A stretch of DNA of 64,000 nt. It comes from Hyaloperonospora brassicae (taxonomy: Eukaryota; Oomycota; Peronosporomycetes; Peronosporales; Peronosporaceae). The notes below the pieces were generated by a model. That model was not told the origin of the DNA. It searched no databases and saw only the letters and a list, made by a program, of their open reading frames with translations. Position numbers and translations under genes: made by a program. How positions within the stretch are numbered: position 1 is the stretch's first letter; every line of letters begins with the position of its first letter. The stretch covers positions 124,001 through 188,000 of the forward strand of contig CANTFL010000155.1 of the NCBI GenBank assembly GCA_947650285.1, given 5' to 3'. Below, piece by piece: positions 10,168 to 20,568 of the stretch.

Positions 10168-11376
10168 GATGCGTGCGCATCCTGCGAGGCAAGTCAATCG
10201 TGTATGCATTGCCCTTGCGATGCAACACACGAAAGGGACCAATGTACTTCGGCAGTAGTTTACTACTGCCGACATTAGTAACTGCATGTCCAGGTAATTT
10301 TACCGTAGACAGTAGTACTAGGTCATTAATTTTAAATGAAAGAACATTCGCTCTTCCATTCTTGTCTGCGTTCCGTTTCTGGCGGTCCACCGCATTTGCG
10401 ATGGAGTCCTGAACAAAATGGACTACCGCCTCTCGAGTCAGCAGGAAGTTCTCTGCTGACTCGTTCTTTTGTCTTTCAGTGCGCTTCGTGCGCACTGCTA
10501 AGAGATCGTTCTCTTCTTCAACGATGTTGTCTTCTACCTCGTTGGAATATCGTTGACGATGCTGAATATACCAGGATAGTCATCATTGTCTGATGTAGCA
10601 GCAGCGTCATCGCTACTGCTAAGCTCGATATCCTCGATGTCGACAACGTCGACATCGACATCAAACGTATCGGCGTGAGCGGTGATACGTGATGAGCAAG
10701 AGCCAAAACGGTTTTTGCTCGAGCGAGTCCCTCCCCCTTAACTCAGAGTCACTCTGTATGAGGGCGGGAATACGTGGGTGGCGTAAGCCATTCACGTAGA
10801 ACGGTGTATGCTTTGTGGACGCATGCACGGAGTTTTTGATGTCAAACTCAACCATCGGCAAGAACTCACTCCAATGTGAAAAGGAGTGGACGTATCCACG
10901 AAGAATTGCTTCGAGGACACGGTTCGCCCGTTCAGTCTGACCACCCGTTTCAGGATGATCAGAGATTGACATCTTCAACCGTGTTCCCAATATGCGGAAC
11001 ACGGATTGCCAAAACGCCGCCGTGAAGCTCAGTCGGAAACGAGTTCACGGGGTAAACCGTGGAGTCGAAACACAGTGTCGATGAAGACACGCGCACAGCC
11101 GTGGGCGTTGATCGATTCTGGGACTGCAGCAAGATGGTACCATCTTGCTGAAACGATCCACAAACACAAGAATACCATTATTCTTGTGAGTGCCTTCGGG
11201 AAACCTGAAGACACAGTCCATTGACACGGACTCTCAACACTCTGCCGGGAACGACAGAGGTCGTAAAGGTGCACGGGATGAAGGACTAGGCTTCACCCGT
11301 TGACAGAACTCGCAAGAACGAATGTACTTGCGGAAAACTGATACTGGCGGGGCCAGTAAAAGTCACGACTGACTGT
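10157..11376 (-). pseudogene. Integrase of E1, fragmented
   Basis: Pieces in order on the minus strand: catalytic core around 11029-11274 (WTVSSGFPKALTRIM region in a shifted frame, then RLHGLPRELVSD followed by a stop), a second part 10661-11002 with GGQTERANRVLEAILRGYVH containing the third catalytic acid, and the GPY/F-type C-terminal part 10157-10495 (LLPKYIGPFRVL). At least two frameshifts and a small deletion beside the second catalytic Asp break it. The frame stops right after THPTF, where E2 continues FYVGSLRPY. Confidence 0.85.
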
Positions 11377-12330
11377 TAGGTAAGTCTTTTCTCGGCCACG
11401 GTGCCCGCCAGACGGCGCATCGTGACATTCGAACATGATGCGTAATCGCAAGTCATCATGATCGGGAACGACGACACGAGGCGTGTCGTTGGCAACTGCT
11501 GTATATTACAGCAGGCCATTGCGAGTCGTGTAATGATCCAAAGAGGAACGATACAGAGCCGGCAAATCCGACAAGGAATTCCGGGATGGGTTCGCAAGAT
11601 GACCCATCAAACGGAGGAGATTCGTGTCTCCTGCGTATGCTTTCCGTACGTCGTCGAGGAAAGGTGACGGCGGCACACTGATGGACAGTGTAGCAACAGT
11701 GGGCAAATACTCACTGTTGACTCGGGACGTTGACTTCAAGTCGGGCCGACGTGACAACGCATCAGCGACGACATTGAGTCGTCCTGGTTTATACTCCACG
11801 GAGAAGTTATACTCCGCGAAGAAAGACAGCCACCTCGCCAACCTTTGCGAGAGGTGTGAACTGTTTACGGCCGTGCGTAGTGACGCATGGTCCGTATAGA
11901 CGATGAAAGATCTATCTCCCAAGATATAGACCCGGAACTTAGCCAGTGCATACTTCATGGCAAGGAGTTCCTTGTCATGCACTGGGTAGTTGCGTTCAGC
12001 TGCCTGCAGCTGACGTGATTGATAACAGACGACGCTCTCTGCGCCTTCTATGTCGTATTGCATCAACGCACAGCCGATAGCATAGTCGCTGGCGTCACAG
12101 ACCACGTGAAACGGTCTGTCCTGGTCGGCAATCGCCAAGATCGGCAACTGCATCAACCTTTGCTTGATACCATCAAAGGAACGCTGGCACTCAGCGTTCC
12201 ATGACCATTTGACATCTTTCTTGAGTAACCAAGAAAGATGTACCGTCATCTCGGCGTAGTTGCGCGAGTGCTTATGCAAGTACGCCGCTAGTCCAAGGAA
12301 CTTCCTTAGTCCCTTGATATCGACTGGCAC
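11377..12330 (-). pseudogene. RNase H and start of integrase of E1
   Basis: The open part 11506-12330 covers the RT thumb/connection, with LRKFLGLAAYLHKHSRNYAE, and the Ty3-type RNase H with VVCDASDYAIGCAL, KELLAMKYALAKF and VYTDHASLRTAV, so the catalytic acids D, E and D are present. It ends with a stop at GLL, where E3 reads on through YYTAVADDTP into the integrase zinc-binding region. The integrase HHCC region is therefore out of frame in this copy. Confidence 0.85.
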
Positions 12331-13483
12331 TGGCCAGTCGGTGATCGCCTTGATCTTTTCGGGATCAGGGCGGACGACGTGTTTGCCGACGAGGCACCCA
12401 AGATGTGGTATTTCGCTTGCCGCAAATATACACTTCTTGAGGTTGGCGTAAACTTATGCTTGCGCATGAGTTGAAGAACCTGACGAACGTGAGTTATATG
12501 AACTTCGACGTCCGTCTTTCCGTCCATAGCCCGGCTATGGACGAACACATCATCGAAATAACTTGGTGCGAAATCCCGCACCGGTCTCAGCAGATTTGTA
12601 ACGCATCTAATGAATGTTGCAGGGGCATTACTCAGTCCCTGTGGCATCACTAGCCATTCCCACAGCATACCGCTAGGGGTGCTCACTGCCGTGTACGGGG
12701 TGTCCCATCCACGCATAAGGATCTGATAGAATCCATCCATCAGGTCCATGGACGAAAAGATGGTACTCTTTGACATACCATCTATGATAACGTCCTTCCT
12801 CGGTATCGGCGTCTGAGCCGGTACCGTTGCAGCATTCAACTTGTTGAACACGTGCACTATCCGCCATCCTCCTGTGGCCTTTCGCACACAGAAGGTCGGA
12901 GAGCTGTGAGGTGATGTCGATTCCCTCACATGGCCCGCTGCTAAGCTATCGGCAAAGAACTTGTCGATCGCTAGTTTTTGTTTACGAGGCAGTGGTCACT
13001 GCTTCATGACACAGTACTTCAAGACCGGTTTGAGCTCAATCTCATGTCGAGTGCCTTTATCCTTAGGCAACTCGCAAGACACGGATTCAGGGAATACATC
13101 CCTGAATTCGATCAAATCCTTATACAAAGGATTTGCCTGAAGTGACTCCCAGGATTGAGACGTGTATCGCTCAATCCGAGTCTTCTCATCGATGCACTTT
13201 CGTCCATCGACGAACTGCTGAGAACCCTTTCGGTCTCAGTAAACATCGTTGCCGATCGAATATCGGTAACGTACTCGTCCTCCGCGACGAGTACACAGAT
13301 CTGCTTGACTTTGCCACTAAGCAGATCACGCAAGAACCGTTTGGGCTCAAGCGTCGGCAATTGAGTTATCTCGGAAGTTAACCTCGGAGGCGCAACCAGA
13401 TCAAGCGTGCAAGCGCTTACACTTGATCCGTCATTGACCAAGACGTTTAACGTCTCGATTACCTCCTGGGAACTTCGTTCCAC
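12306..13483 (-). pseudogene. Reverse transcriptase of E1, frameshifted
   Basis: The fingers and palm are readable at 12306-12929: GGWRIVHVFNKLNAATVPAQ, then the catalytic box SYFDDVFVHS with both aspartates. After QLMRKHK the frame shifts and the thumb is lost. The part upstream (13112-13483) holds the protease-RT linker but ends in another frame. The product would not be a working enzyme without suppression of these breaks. Confidence 0.85.
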
Positions 13484-14034
13484 AGGATCTGGGTGGGCTT
13501 CTCCACAATGTAGTGATCATCTACATTGTGTTCTTGTACAGTCGTGCTAACGACCGTACCACAAGTGAGGTCATCGCACTCACTCGTAGTACACCCACGT
13601 GAGTGTGGGCGTTCCAAGATATTCGTCAGGTGGTTATCTGAGGAACCAGTAGCAGGTATCGTAACCGATCGATACTGCCAACTCACCCTTGGCTCGTATT
13701 TCCTGAGCCAAGGCAACCCTAAGATGACGTCGGACTTGTTATCTAGGTCTAGCACGATGAAATCATCATCGTACTGTTCGCCTTTTAACGTGTAGTGGAT
13801 TCCGACTACACGTTTCGTCACAGTGACCGATGCGCCTGTCGCTAGGCGCACCTTCATCTTCGTTGGAGGGATCTCCCGCTCCACGAAGTTAAAAGTTTCT
13901 GCCTCTAGCGACGGGCGACGAACAAAGATGTTCGACGGCTCACAGTCAACTAGGGCGCGAAGTGACACGTCTTTTGTCACTTCTAACTTCAAGGTGATGA
14001 GAGACACCTCATCACCAGGTGCAGAGACACACAT
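13459..14034 (-). pseudogene. Aspartic protease of E1 with damaged active site
   Basis: Retropepsin-like domain. The active-site region reads ALVDCEPSN, whereas E2 and E3 read LVDCGASN. The Gly after D-C, needed in the D-x-G loop of retropepsins, is Glu here. The downstream flap and second half (VRLATGASVTV, DVILGLPWLRKYEPRVSW) is well preserved. The active-site changes suggest the protease of this copy is dead. Confidence 0.8.
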
Positions 14035-14135
14035 AAATCGTGTGTCGGGAGCAACCTTCTTCAGGAGATTTGCAAATTCTCTTGATGTTGCTGGATTAGT
14101 AGGGCGCTCCGCACCTACTGATCCCGACCGTTTTT

Positions 14136-15237
14136 TTATGGTCCACCTCGCGGTTGCGACTTCGCAACAGCAACGGACCCTCTCCCTCCAGTTCTTCTTG
14201 CTGGTGGGTGAACACTGCGCTCAGCACCGCGAGGTTCTGAGTGGGCGATACTGCATTCAAATGCGTAGTTTCCCAGTTTATGACAGCGATGGCATCTCAC
14301 CATTCGCTTGTCATTCGCAGAACAAAGGTTTCTTGCCCTCGACATTACAGAGGTCCATTGGTTCTGGACCTCCGACTGCTAATCGTCTCTGTGGACGATG
14401 CGGGGTCAACGTAGCGTGAGACTGTCTCACGCTATAATCTTCTTGCTCCGCTGCGAAGATTGCCTCTGAGAGCGTCTTTAGCTCTCCGCGGAACAGGTGG
14501 TCCCTAACGGGACCGTCTGAAAGCCCTTTAATGAAGATTGTGATCAACACAAACTCACTCACAGGGTTCACTACCATGCAGCTTGCACGGTAGCGTACGT
14601 GATGGGCGTAAGATTGAACCTTACGCTTACCCTGCTTGATTTGCAGGAGCTCCGAAAGAGTCCTGAACTCTGCTCTGGGCGGCTCGAACATCTCACTGAG
14701 CAGGGTCTTTAAGACATCTAACGACCCAAACACATTTGGGTCGTGAAACTTGAGGTTCAGAGCCCAAGCTCTGGCTTCTCCTGACAGGTTAGATTGAGCG
14801 AATGAGACTTGCATTCGCTCATCGTCGATGCGACGAGCATCGATGGCATCGTCCAGCTCGACGAACCACCTCAACAGGGAGTCTTCCTCGAATCCCCGAT
14901 ACTTGGAGACCTCTAGTTTTAGAGACTCCCGTCGACGCTCACGCGTCGGCTCTGCGGACTGAGACTGTTGTTGTCTCAGTGCTTCGGTACGCTGGTGATC
15001 TTGTTGTTGTAACAAGGTCACCTGCGCTCGCGACTCATAAAGTTCTCGTTGCAAGAACTTGCTAATGACGGCATGTTGCTGGTCCCTATCCCTTGAGAAT
15101 AGCATGGCCCATATGGCTTCCTCGCCAACGGTCGAACTCATTCGTTCGATCGCACTACATCCGATGTAGCTCAAATGGGAGTAGCCCTCACGGGTTCCGT
15201 AATAGTTGTCGCCGTCTACATCGTCCAACATGTTCAT
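14136..15237 (-). pseudogene. Gag of E1 with a degenerate zinc knuckle
   Basis: The capsid/nucleocapsid precursor starts MNMLDDVDGDNYYGTREGY at 15237. It contains the retrotransposon gag domain (LRWFVELDDAIDARRIDDER, then WALNLKFHDPNVFGSL and FEPPRAEFRTLSELLQIKQG). It stops at 14311 and continues in another frame to 14136 with the knuckle CHRCHKLGNYAFEC, in which the His of CCHC is Asn. E3 has CNRCQKLGHYAYEC with the His in place. An N-terminal coiled-coil stretch is rich in Gln and Arg. Confidence 0.85.
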
Positions 15238-15269
15238 GTTGGGCGATGGGGTTGTGCTCCTTGAACGGA

Positions 15270-15285
15270 CTACAAAGTGCTACCA
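15270..15285 (-). promoter_or_regulatory. Candidate primer binding site of E1
   Basis: Two bases inside the 5' LTR the element strand begins TGGTAGCACTT. TGG is the complement of the CCA tail of a tRNA. The same string occurs at the same place in E3 (35555), and E2 has TGGCAGCACTT. I cannot name the tRNA. Confidence 0.5.
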
Positions 15286-15287
15286 GG

Positions 15288-15725
15288 TGTAACGGGGCAA
15301 TGTTGACTACGTACTGGATGACCAGTACGGAGTATACTTCCACTGACGACAGTGGTCGACAGTGCCCTGCTAGGTGTTGAAGGAACACAGAGGAAGGAAA
15401 GGAGACTAAGTAGTCAGACTAGTCTCTGGTAAAAGTAAAACTGTATTAATAGAATTAAGTCCTATAACTCCTTGAATCTCTGTTGTCCTGACTTAATTAT
15501 ACTAATATAACTATGTGTATGATGACGTCTACTCACCCCCCATTGCGCGCGTCTAGCAGCGATTTGTGGGTTGATAGCATCACGATATCAACCAATGAGT
15601 AGACCCTTCGGCCATCTCAACAATATCACCATGTCTATGATATTGTTAAAAGAATATTCGACGAAATATTCTTTATTGTCAAATTGTTTCAATGACAATT
15701 TCATGTAACGGGCTACCCCGTTACA
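15288..15725 (-). repeat. 5' LTR of E1
   Basis: 438 bp, TG to CA termini on the minus strand. The 5-bp target duplication agagg follows at 15726-15730. Confidence 0.95.
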
Positions 15726-18060
15726 AGAGGCCAGTTTATCTGCACACTGAGGGGAGCTGCGGGCACGTTATGTACAATATCTTGCCCGTGTGTACTGTAT
15801 AACATGCGGGTCACGTTGAGCTTACAGAAACATACCAAGCAAGAGCCCAGCAAAGAAGCATACTCCGGGTCCATATTTGGGGTTACTGTTTTGCCCCCAA
15901 AGGACGACATGCCATTTCCGCGAGGTGTGGCTCCCACTTCCATATATGATAATTGATATAAGAGCTTATCACCAAATAATGTGAATGTGGCAATAGTTCT
16001 CCTCAGCTACAGCTCAGTTGCTGGATATGCTGTCTAGCTCATCGCAAGTCAGTACCTTTACCATGAACGTAAATACAGCGTGCTGGAGATGCGAGGTCAA
16101 GAAGCAAGGCGAAAGCTCCTGCAGCACAATGGGTTGGAGACTTCGTATTGCAATATAACTGGGAACATCTCGGAAGAAAGTAAGTTTAAGCATCGGTGAT
16201 ACGCGATGCCATTTGTTGAGCTAATCGGCTTGTTGTCGATACGAAACGTAGCTTCAGCAAACTGTGCGCTACGACGATGACAATGACGGCATTACTCCTA
16301 GTGTTCCGCTGATACGAGTCACGATCGAACATACGCTTACTTTATCAGAAATAGAGTCGTTGCGCGCCAAGCGCGGAGTTTTCCTGGCACGAATTGGTGG
16401 GTGCACTATGTATGTGCAAAGATATAAACATAGTGGTGAGATCGGGAACGATGGATGCAAGCTTTCACGAACTTCCTTGCTGACCTTCAAACGGAATCCT
16501 ACGTGCTTGTAAATTTTGCTGATGATAGGTTCGAGGGGAATATATCTACGGAGGTGTTAATGAGTGGCTTCAGCAATGAACCGAGCCTGACCCATGATTC
16601 GCTACGTCGTGGTGTTTGCAAGACGAAGTGCGAATGCGCTTTGTCCTGCAGCTGGAAGCAGCTGCATTTGGGCAAACCGCGTTAGCAAGGATAGACCCCG
16701 GGCCAGAGACGTCAATTTTCGTAGTAGTCGAAGACAATAATATGTGTCATATCGGCAACAAACGGTCGCGCTATCAGCACAAGACATCGCCGCGACTGTT
16801 ATGTTTATACAATCCTGTGTATACTACCGTCACTAGTCTTGTTCTCACACCATTTGATCAATTGATCTGCTATGTGAACCCTTGTCGTGTTCCTCACATC
16901 TCACCGAATATGCAGCTGATGCAAACAGGGCTTCTCTGCCGCGGCACGGCACATGTAGCAGCAGCAGCAGGAAACATTTAATTTGGGTGTTTACCAACGT
17001 CAGGCTGGACAACTCGCTCTTAAGTGAACGATAGGAGTCTGCCATGAGCATTCTGTATCACTCAGTGCAGACGTCCAAACGATGGGTTTTACAGTGCGTA
17101 CAGACCAGCTCTGATTCCAGCGACATGCGGCGGATACGTTCTGAAGTCGTGCCGTGTACCGCTGAGGTGGCCCGTCAATATGGAAAATGCCGCCTCCATG
17201 CACGGACAGCTCGGCATCTTCTAGAATCGTTGACATCTGTTCCTCATGCCTTCTCGACTCGCTAGCACAACAGTCATGGCATCTCAAGAGCTATCGTGAC
17301 TAAGTCGACGATACATGACGTCCTCTCCGCCCTGCCGCTGTTGCCACATCAGTTTCATTGACCATATCTAGTGTAGATTGCAACAAAGAGCGCTCACAAC
17401 CCCGCACAACAAAGTGGTCATGTAATGCTCTTTGGGGTCCCCCTCGTTGTCGCAAAATAGGGCTGCGCCATGCGCTGGCGCTGCTAATGTTAACGTCGCA
17501 GCCAAGTCGACCTTGTCTATGGACTAGATTGGTCGCATCTGCAGCGACATTCTCGTTTACGCTGCACCCTGCAACTGCGTCTGCGGTCATCAAGTTCGCT
17601 TCAGTCGCTTTAGCTTGGCATACTTGGATAGCGCATTTTACGTCAATCGATGTGCTACCAGCTCGGAGATCCTTGAGCGGCAGGTGCTCGTTCCACGAGA
17701 CAAGACTCGCGCGCTCTCGTGTATGTTGTTCTGTCCTCGTGATCATCTGGCTCCCTTTTGCTGGAAACATGGCGCTCGTGTCCTACCGACGCCTTGCGCC
17801 TCGTATCGCATATTCTATCGTGTCGACACAATCACGATGGAAGCGCAATCTTCATACGACCATCCTGAGCCCCCTTTGTCATCACTACGGCAATGTCGCG
17901 CATACCACGACCGAGGCTCTATTGCATTTACGCACGTGACGCCAAACTTGTGCACGAGCTCGTGAGCGATGTACGAAAGCATGAGGCTCAAAGTAAGTAT
18001 CGATTGTGTACCCAAAAAAAGGACGTATCTCTGCAAAACATTGGTCAAATGGGAAGAGCA
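15726..18060. other. Unit 1 host sequence with coding-like but unrecognised frames
   Basis: Counterpart of 25756-28030 in unit 2, nearly identical. Apart from the block at 16255-16790 (listed next), overlapping frames at 17300-17940 are open on both strands. In unit 2 the plus one is cut by a stop (TGG to TAG) and shifted by one base. A GTAAGT donor-like site follows a short frame ending EAQ near 17991. No product is recognised. Confidence 0.35.
16255..16790 (+). pseudogene. Coding-like block spread over three frames, unknown protein
   Basis: Protein-like stretches follow one another in three frames without room for introns: one around IRVTIEHTLTLSEIESLR, then AFTNFLADLQTESYVL, then QLEAAAFGQTALARIDPGPE. 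Unit 2 (26290-26825) shows the same series with the same shifts. This fits an old gene that had already lost its frame before the segment was duplicated. Very short or unusual introns are the alternative. No family recognised. Confidence 0.35.
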
Positions 18061-18097
18061 ACTGTCATTTTATTGATCAAAGTTATCGACCAGATAC

Positions 18098-18847
18098 TCA
18101 AGAAGCTCTGCGGTAAGCATCGTACTGCTTCAAGATGGCGTTTACGGTCTCTACGTCACCCAGGGATTTGTTCATTTCAGCATCCTTCTTGAGTGTGCCT
18201 GCAACAGTTGCAAGCTGATAATTTGACCGCCACCACTCAAACTGTGCTGCTTCAAGGTGCATAGCAGAGTCAGATGATGGACGTTTCAGCGCCTCATGGA
18301 TTGCAATCGCCATCTCTGAGTCGCTCCAGATTTGCCCGAGTCTATTGACTAAGGCAGATGAATACCTGAACGAATCTTCCTGAGACAACCCTTTCACCAA
18401 ACGTCCTAAATCGAGCCTAAGGATGAGTGAAACCAACGCCTTCCGTCTCAATTCCATGAGGTGATCGACCTGAAATTCTGAATTCGGCCAGCGTTCGGCG
18501 ACATTCCACTCCTTGAGGAACTTCAGAAAATTGTCAATTGGCCCGTGAACGGTCGCCGGTTCTTGCGTGAAAAGATGAGCTAGAGAGCCCCCTTTTTTGG
18601 TCATAGCTACGTTTGCCTCGAGCTGGTCCAGTGCAGATCCAACGGTCTCGAAATTGACGCCCGCTCTCTCCTCGTGTTTGCCATCATCAAGAGAACGAGT
18701 CCTCGGCAGGTCGTTCGAGGCGTTCTTTTCAAGTACGAAAAGAACGTCAGGTGTCGCAACCACTGGACTGCTCAGACCCGGGGCGAGATCGGCCACGAAG
18801 AGCAACGCGACACTGGAGAAGAGTGCAAAGGGGTGGGTGAACGTCAT
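18098..18847 (-). CDS. Secreted RXLR/EER-type effector, 249 residues
   Basis: Probably secreted and delivered into the host plant cell, by analogy with oomycete RXLR effectors; the target is unknown. The start was chosen at 18847 because the protein then begins with a clean signal peptide (MTFTHPFALFSSVALLFVAD, cleavage likely near 27). At 49-52 it reads RTRS in LPRTRSLDDGKHEER, a degenerate RXLR followed by an intact EER at 59-61. The C-terminal half is helical and charged, with FEWWRSNY (about 195-202) and a tail ending YDAYRR, which resembles WY-type repeats. An open frame extends upstream without a signal peptide. The paralogue 28071-28832 shares the N-terminal half but is very different after about residue 105. 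An initiator-like motif lies 48 nt upstream. Confidence 0.75.
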   Translation of the reverse strand: MTFTHPFALFSSVALLFVADLAPGLSSPVVATPDVLFVLEKNASNDLPRTRSLDDGKHEERAGVNFETVGSALDQLEANVAMTKKGGSLAHLFTQEPATVHGPIDNFLKFLKEWNVAERWPNSEFQVDHLMELRRKALVSLILRLDLGRLVKGLSQEDSFRYSSALVNRLGQIWSDSEMAIAIHEALKRPSSDSAMHLEAAQFEWWRSNYQLATVAGTLKKDAEMNKSLGDVETVNAILKQYDAYRRAS

Positions 18848-18894
18848 TGCACAAGTCCGGAGACGGCTGCAAGAGGGACTAGCGCACTCGACGC

Positions 18895-18908
18895 AAATCT
18901 GAAAGTGA
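18895..18908 (-). promoter_or_regulatory. Oomycete initiator-like element of the effector gene
   Basis: The minus strand reads TCACTTTCAGATTT. The first seven bases fit the oomycete initiator YCAYTYY and the rest resembles the flanking promoter region. It lies 48 nt upstream of the chosen ATG, a usual distance. The same motif is found in unit 2, twice. Confidence 0.5.
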
Positions 18909-18937
18909 TTGATGTGGGCGACCGAATGAGTGGTCCG

Positions 18938-19300
18938 TGTGCAGCGGGTCAGCCCGTTACACGACATTGACATTAAATTAGGTCAATGGGAGTACTGTTT
19001 TCATTGACACATGTCACTACTATTTACCGCTCGGAGTAAATATTGACGGAATTTTACCGCAAAAGACGATAGTCGGCACCGCGCCACTCGTTCGTTGATA
19101 CAATTGATTGTATATTCCAACTACTCCACCAATCGCTACAAGGTGCGCGAAATAGGTGGAGAGCGAGTTGCTACATCACGTAATTGTACGCTCTTCTAGT
19201 GTGAAGAAGATCAGAGAGATTTTATTTCGAAGGATTTGACTAGATCGAATACGATACGACTTTACCCGTTTACCGAGCACCTTTTGTGACGGGATGTGCG
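18938..19300 (+). mobile_element. Old degenerate LTR of the same Ty3 group
   Basis: Starts with a decayed form of the LTR tip (CGGGTCAGCCCGTTACA instead of CGGGGCAGCCCGTTACA). It keeps the LTR layout: a hairpin of the ATTGAC type, a TTGATACAA hairpin, the CACCAATCGC box with GCGCG, then a pyrimidine-rich part and a final TGTGACGGG. Shared with unit 2 (28967-29037 and 48458-48775), so it predates the duplication. It lies about 90 bp upstream of the effector start. Confidence 0.45.
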
Positions 19301-19498
19301 TCGGTTAAAAATAGATTCATTTGTGAGGGATACACCACGGAGAATATCCCCTCGATTTTAATATCGATTTCACCGTATCGGTTTATGGAGGCTAACGAGT
19401 GTCAGCTACCGGATTGGAAATCCTCGAATATCGCTCATTTAGGGCTGTGAGGTCTAGATTAAATGGACTGGAGATTGTGTTCTTTTTTAAAAAAATTA

Positions 19499-19720
19499 TA
19501 GGTACGCACCCATTCTTTGATACGTACCCCCGTTGAAATAGAGGCCCCTCCTTAAGTACCGTAACCGACCTAACTACGTACTGCACAGTGCTAGATAAAA
19601 AAGCCATATAAATATGGAGATTTATGGGTACACACCCACCCTTCGATGCGTACACACCCACCTGAAATAGAGGCCCCTACTTAAGCATTGTAACCTTCCT
19701 AACTAGGCACCGGACACTTA
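19499..19720. repeat. Two diverged copies of a repeat of about 125 bp
   Basis: The strings GAAATAGAGGCCCCT and TACGCACCC/TACACACCC recur at a spacing of about 125 bp (near 19535 and 19664), with matching flanks. A third partial copy may start near 19760. Not found elsewhere in the window. Confidence 0.5.
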
Positions 19721-19915
19721 TGCATACAAAATGCAAGATAAATATTCTTTGCTTTGTACACACCCCTCCGTAATACGGGCCTCTTATGTGTCAGCACACA
19801 TCCTTGCGTATGACTTCTTCTACTCTCATTATCCGGCACACCCCCTATAAGTACCCTAATACTACCATTTCCCCTATTTCAAACAGCGTCCAGAACAACG
19901 GCAACAACGCCTGAG

Positions 19916-20568
19916 ATGCGGGTAGCAATTCAGCCGAACGGCCGCATGAGCTCCCGCGACTGGAAGCAAAGAGGCGCAGCATGTTACCTGCGCGGTGATC
20001 TGCTCATTGTCGTGCCCGCCATCTATCTCGTTGTGGTGCTGTACGAGTTCCTCGATTCACGAGAGTACACTGCCTGCACGACCGCAGGAGACCGTCTCGT
20101 TGCTGAGCAGAGCGGCGTTTGCGCTCGGACGACAACGCATCAGCTGTCACTTTTCTGTCGTAGCTACTTATAGCTACTCGGTCGATTGTGGCCAATGGAC
20201 GTCGCACGATCGTTTTGGTGGCCAATTACCGCGACTCACTCGACCAAGTAAGCAGGTGCCACATATACACAATGGGGTGCTTGTGTCTGTTTGTATTCGA
20301 CCTCCGGATGATTATTAGCTGACCTTTTGTGGATGTGGAATGTGTCGTTGACCTGCTCAGGTGCCTGGAGTCGCTGCGGTCGATCGTTGACAATGCAGCA
20401 GCAGCGCCGGCCAATCGCAAGAATAGCATTTATGGTCAGATTTATCCCGCAAGGAACGAGCGCTCGTGCGCCGACGTATTTTGTGAGCTCGTTGGGGAAG
20501 ACGACTGTCACCGCGCACAACTTGTGTCGTCTCAGATCGACGCTGTTAACGCGACAGTAGGTCATTGA
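19916..20568 (+). other. Possible small gene between the two units, unrecognised
   Basis: An ATG frame at 19916-20173 contains one strongly hydrophobic segment (LLIVVPAIYLVVVLYEFL), likely a membrane helix or internal signal. A second frame, 20329-20568, has protein-like composition (VDLLRCLESLRSIVDNAAAA) with cysteines. They could be two exons of one gene, but I cannot place confident splice sites. Not present upstream of unit 1. Confidence 0.3.

Larger units (their letters stand above)
7981..15725 (-). mobile_element. Ty3/gypsy chromovirus E1, complete, minus strand
   Basis: A 7745-bp element between two 438-bp LTRs. The 5-bp target duplication agagg lies at 7976-7980 and 15726-15730, and unit 2 holds the uninterrupted site at about 25756. 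Order in the element sense (minus): 5' LTR, gag with zinc knuckle, protease, reverse transcriptase, RNase H, integrase, chromodomain, then an antisense ORF (plus strand), polypurine tract and 3' LTR. The two LTRs differ at 7 of 438 positions by my count, so it is fairly young. Yet gag-pol carries several stops and frameshifts while the antisense ORF is intact. Confidence 0.95.
2315..19475. repeat. Tandem segmental duplication, unit 1
   Basis: This segment matches 20689-29037 plus 48458-48945 in the same orientation. From 2647 to 5154 the two copies keep a constant offset of 18182 bp with no net length change and only scattered substitutions. Unit 1 alone contains the solo LTR at 6739-7129 and element E1 at 7981-15725. 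Without these and their target-site copies the unit is about 9.0 kb. The left edge is where homology appears at the shared string before the synthetase ATG, and the right edge is where similarity to 48945 fades. Confidence 0.85.

Noticed and set aside
17300..17939. Overlapping long frames on both strands, first taken as a host gene
   Set aside because: The plus frame is broken in unit 2 by a stop and an indel, and neither strand shows motifs or a start context. Kept only as an unresolved region.
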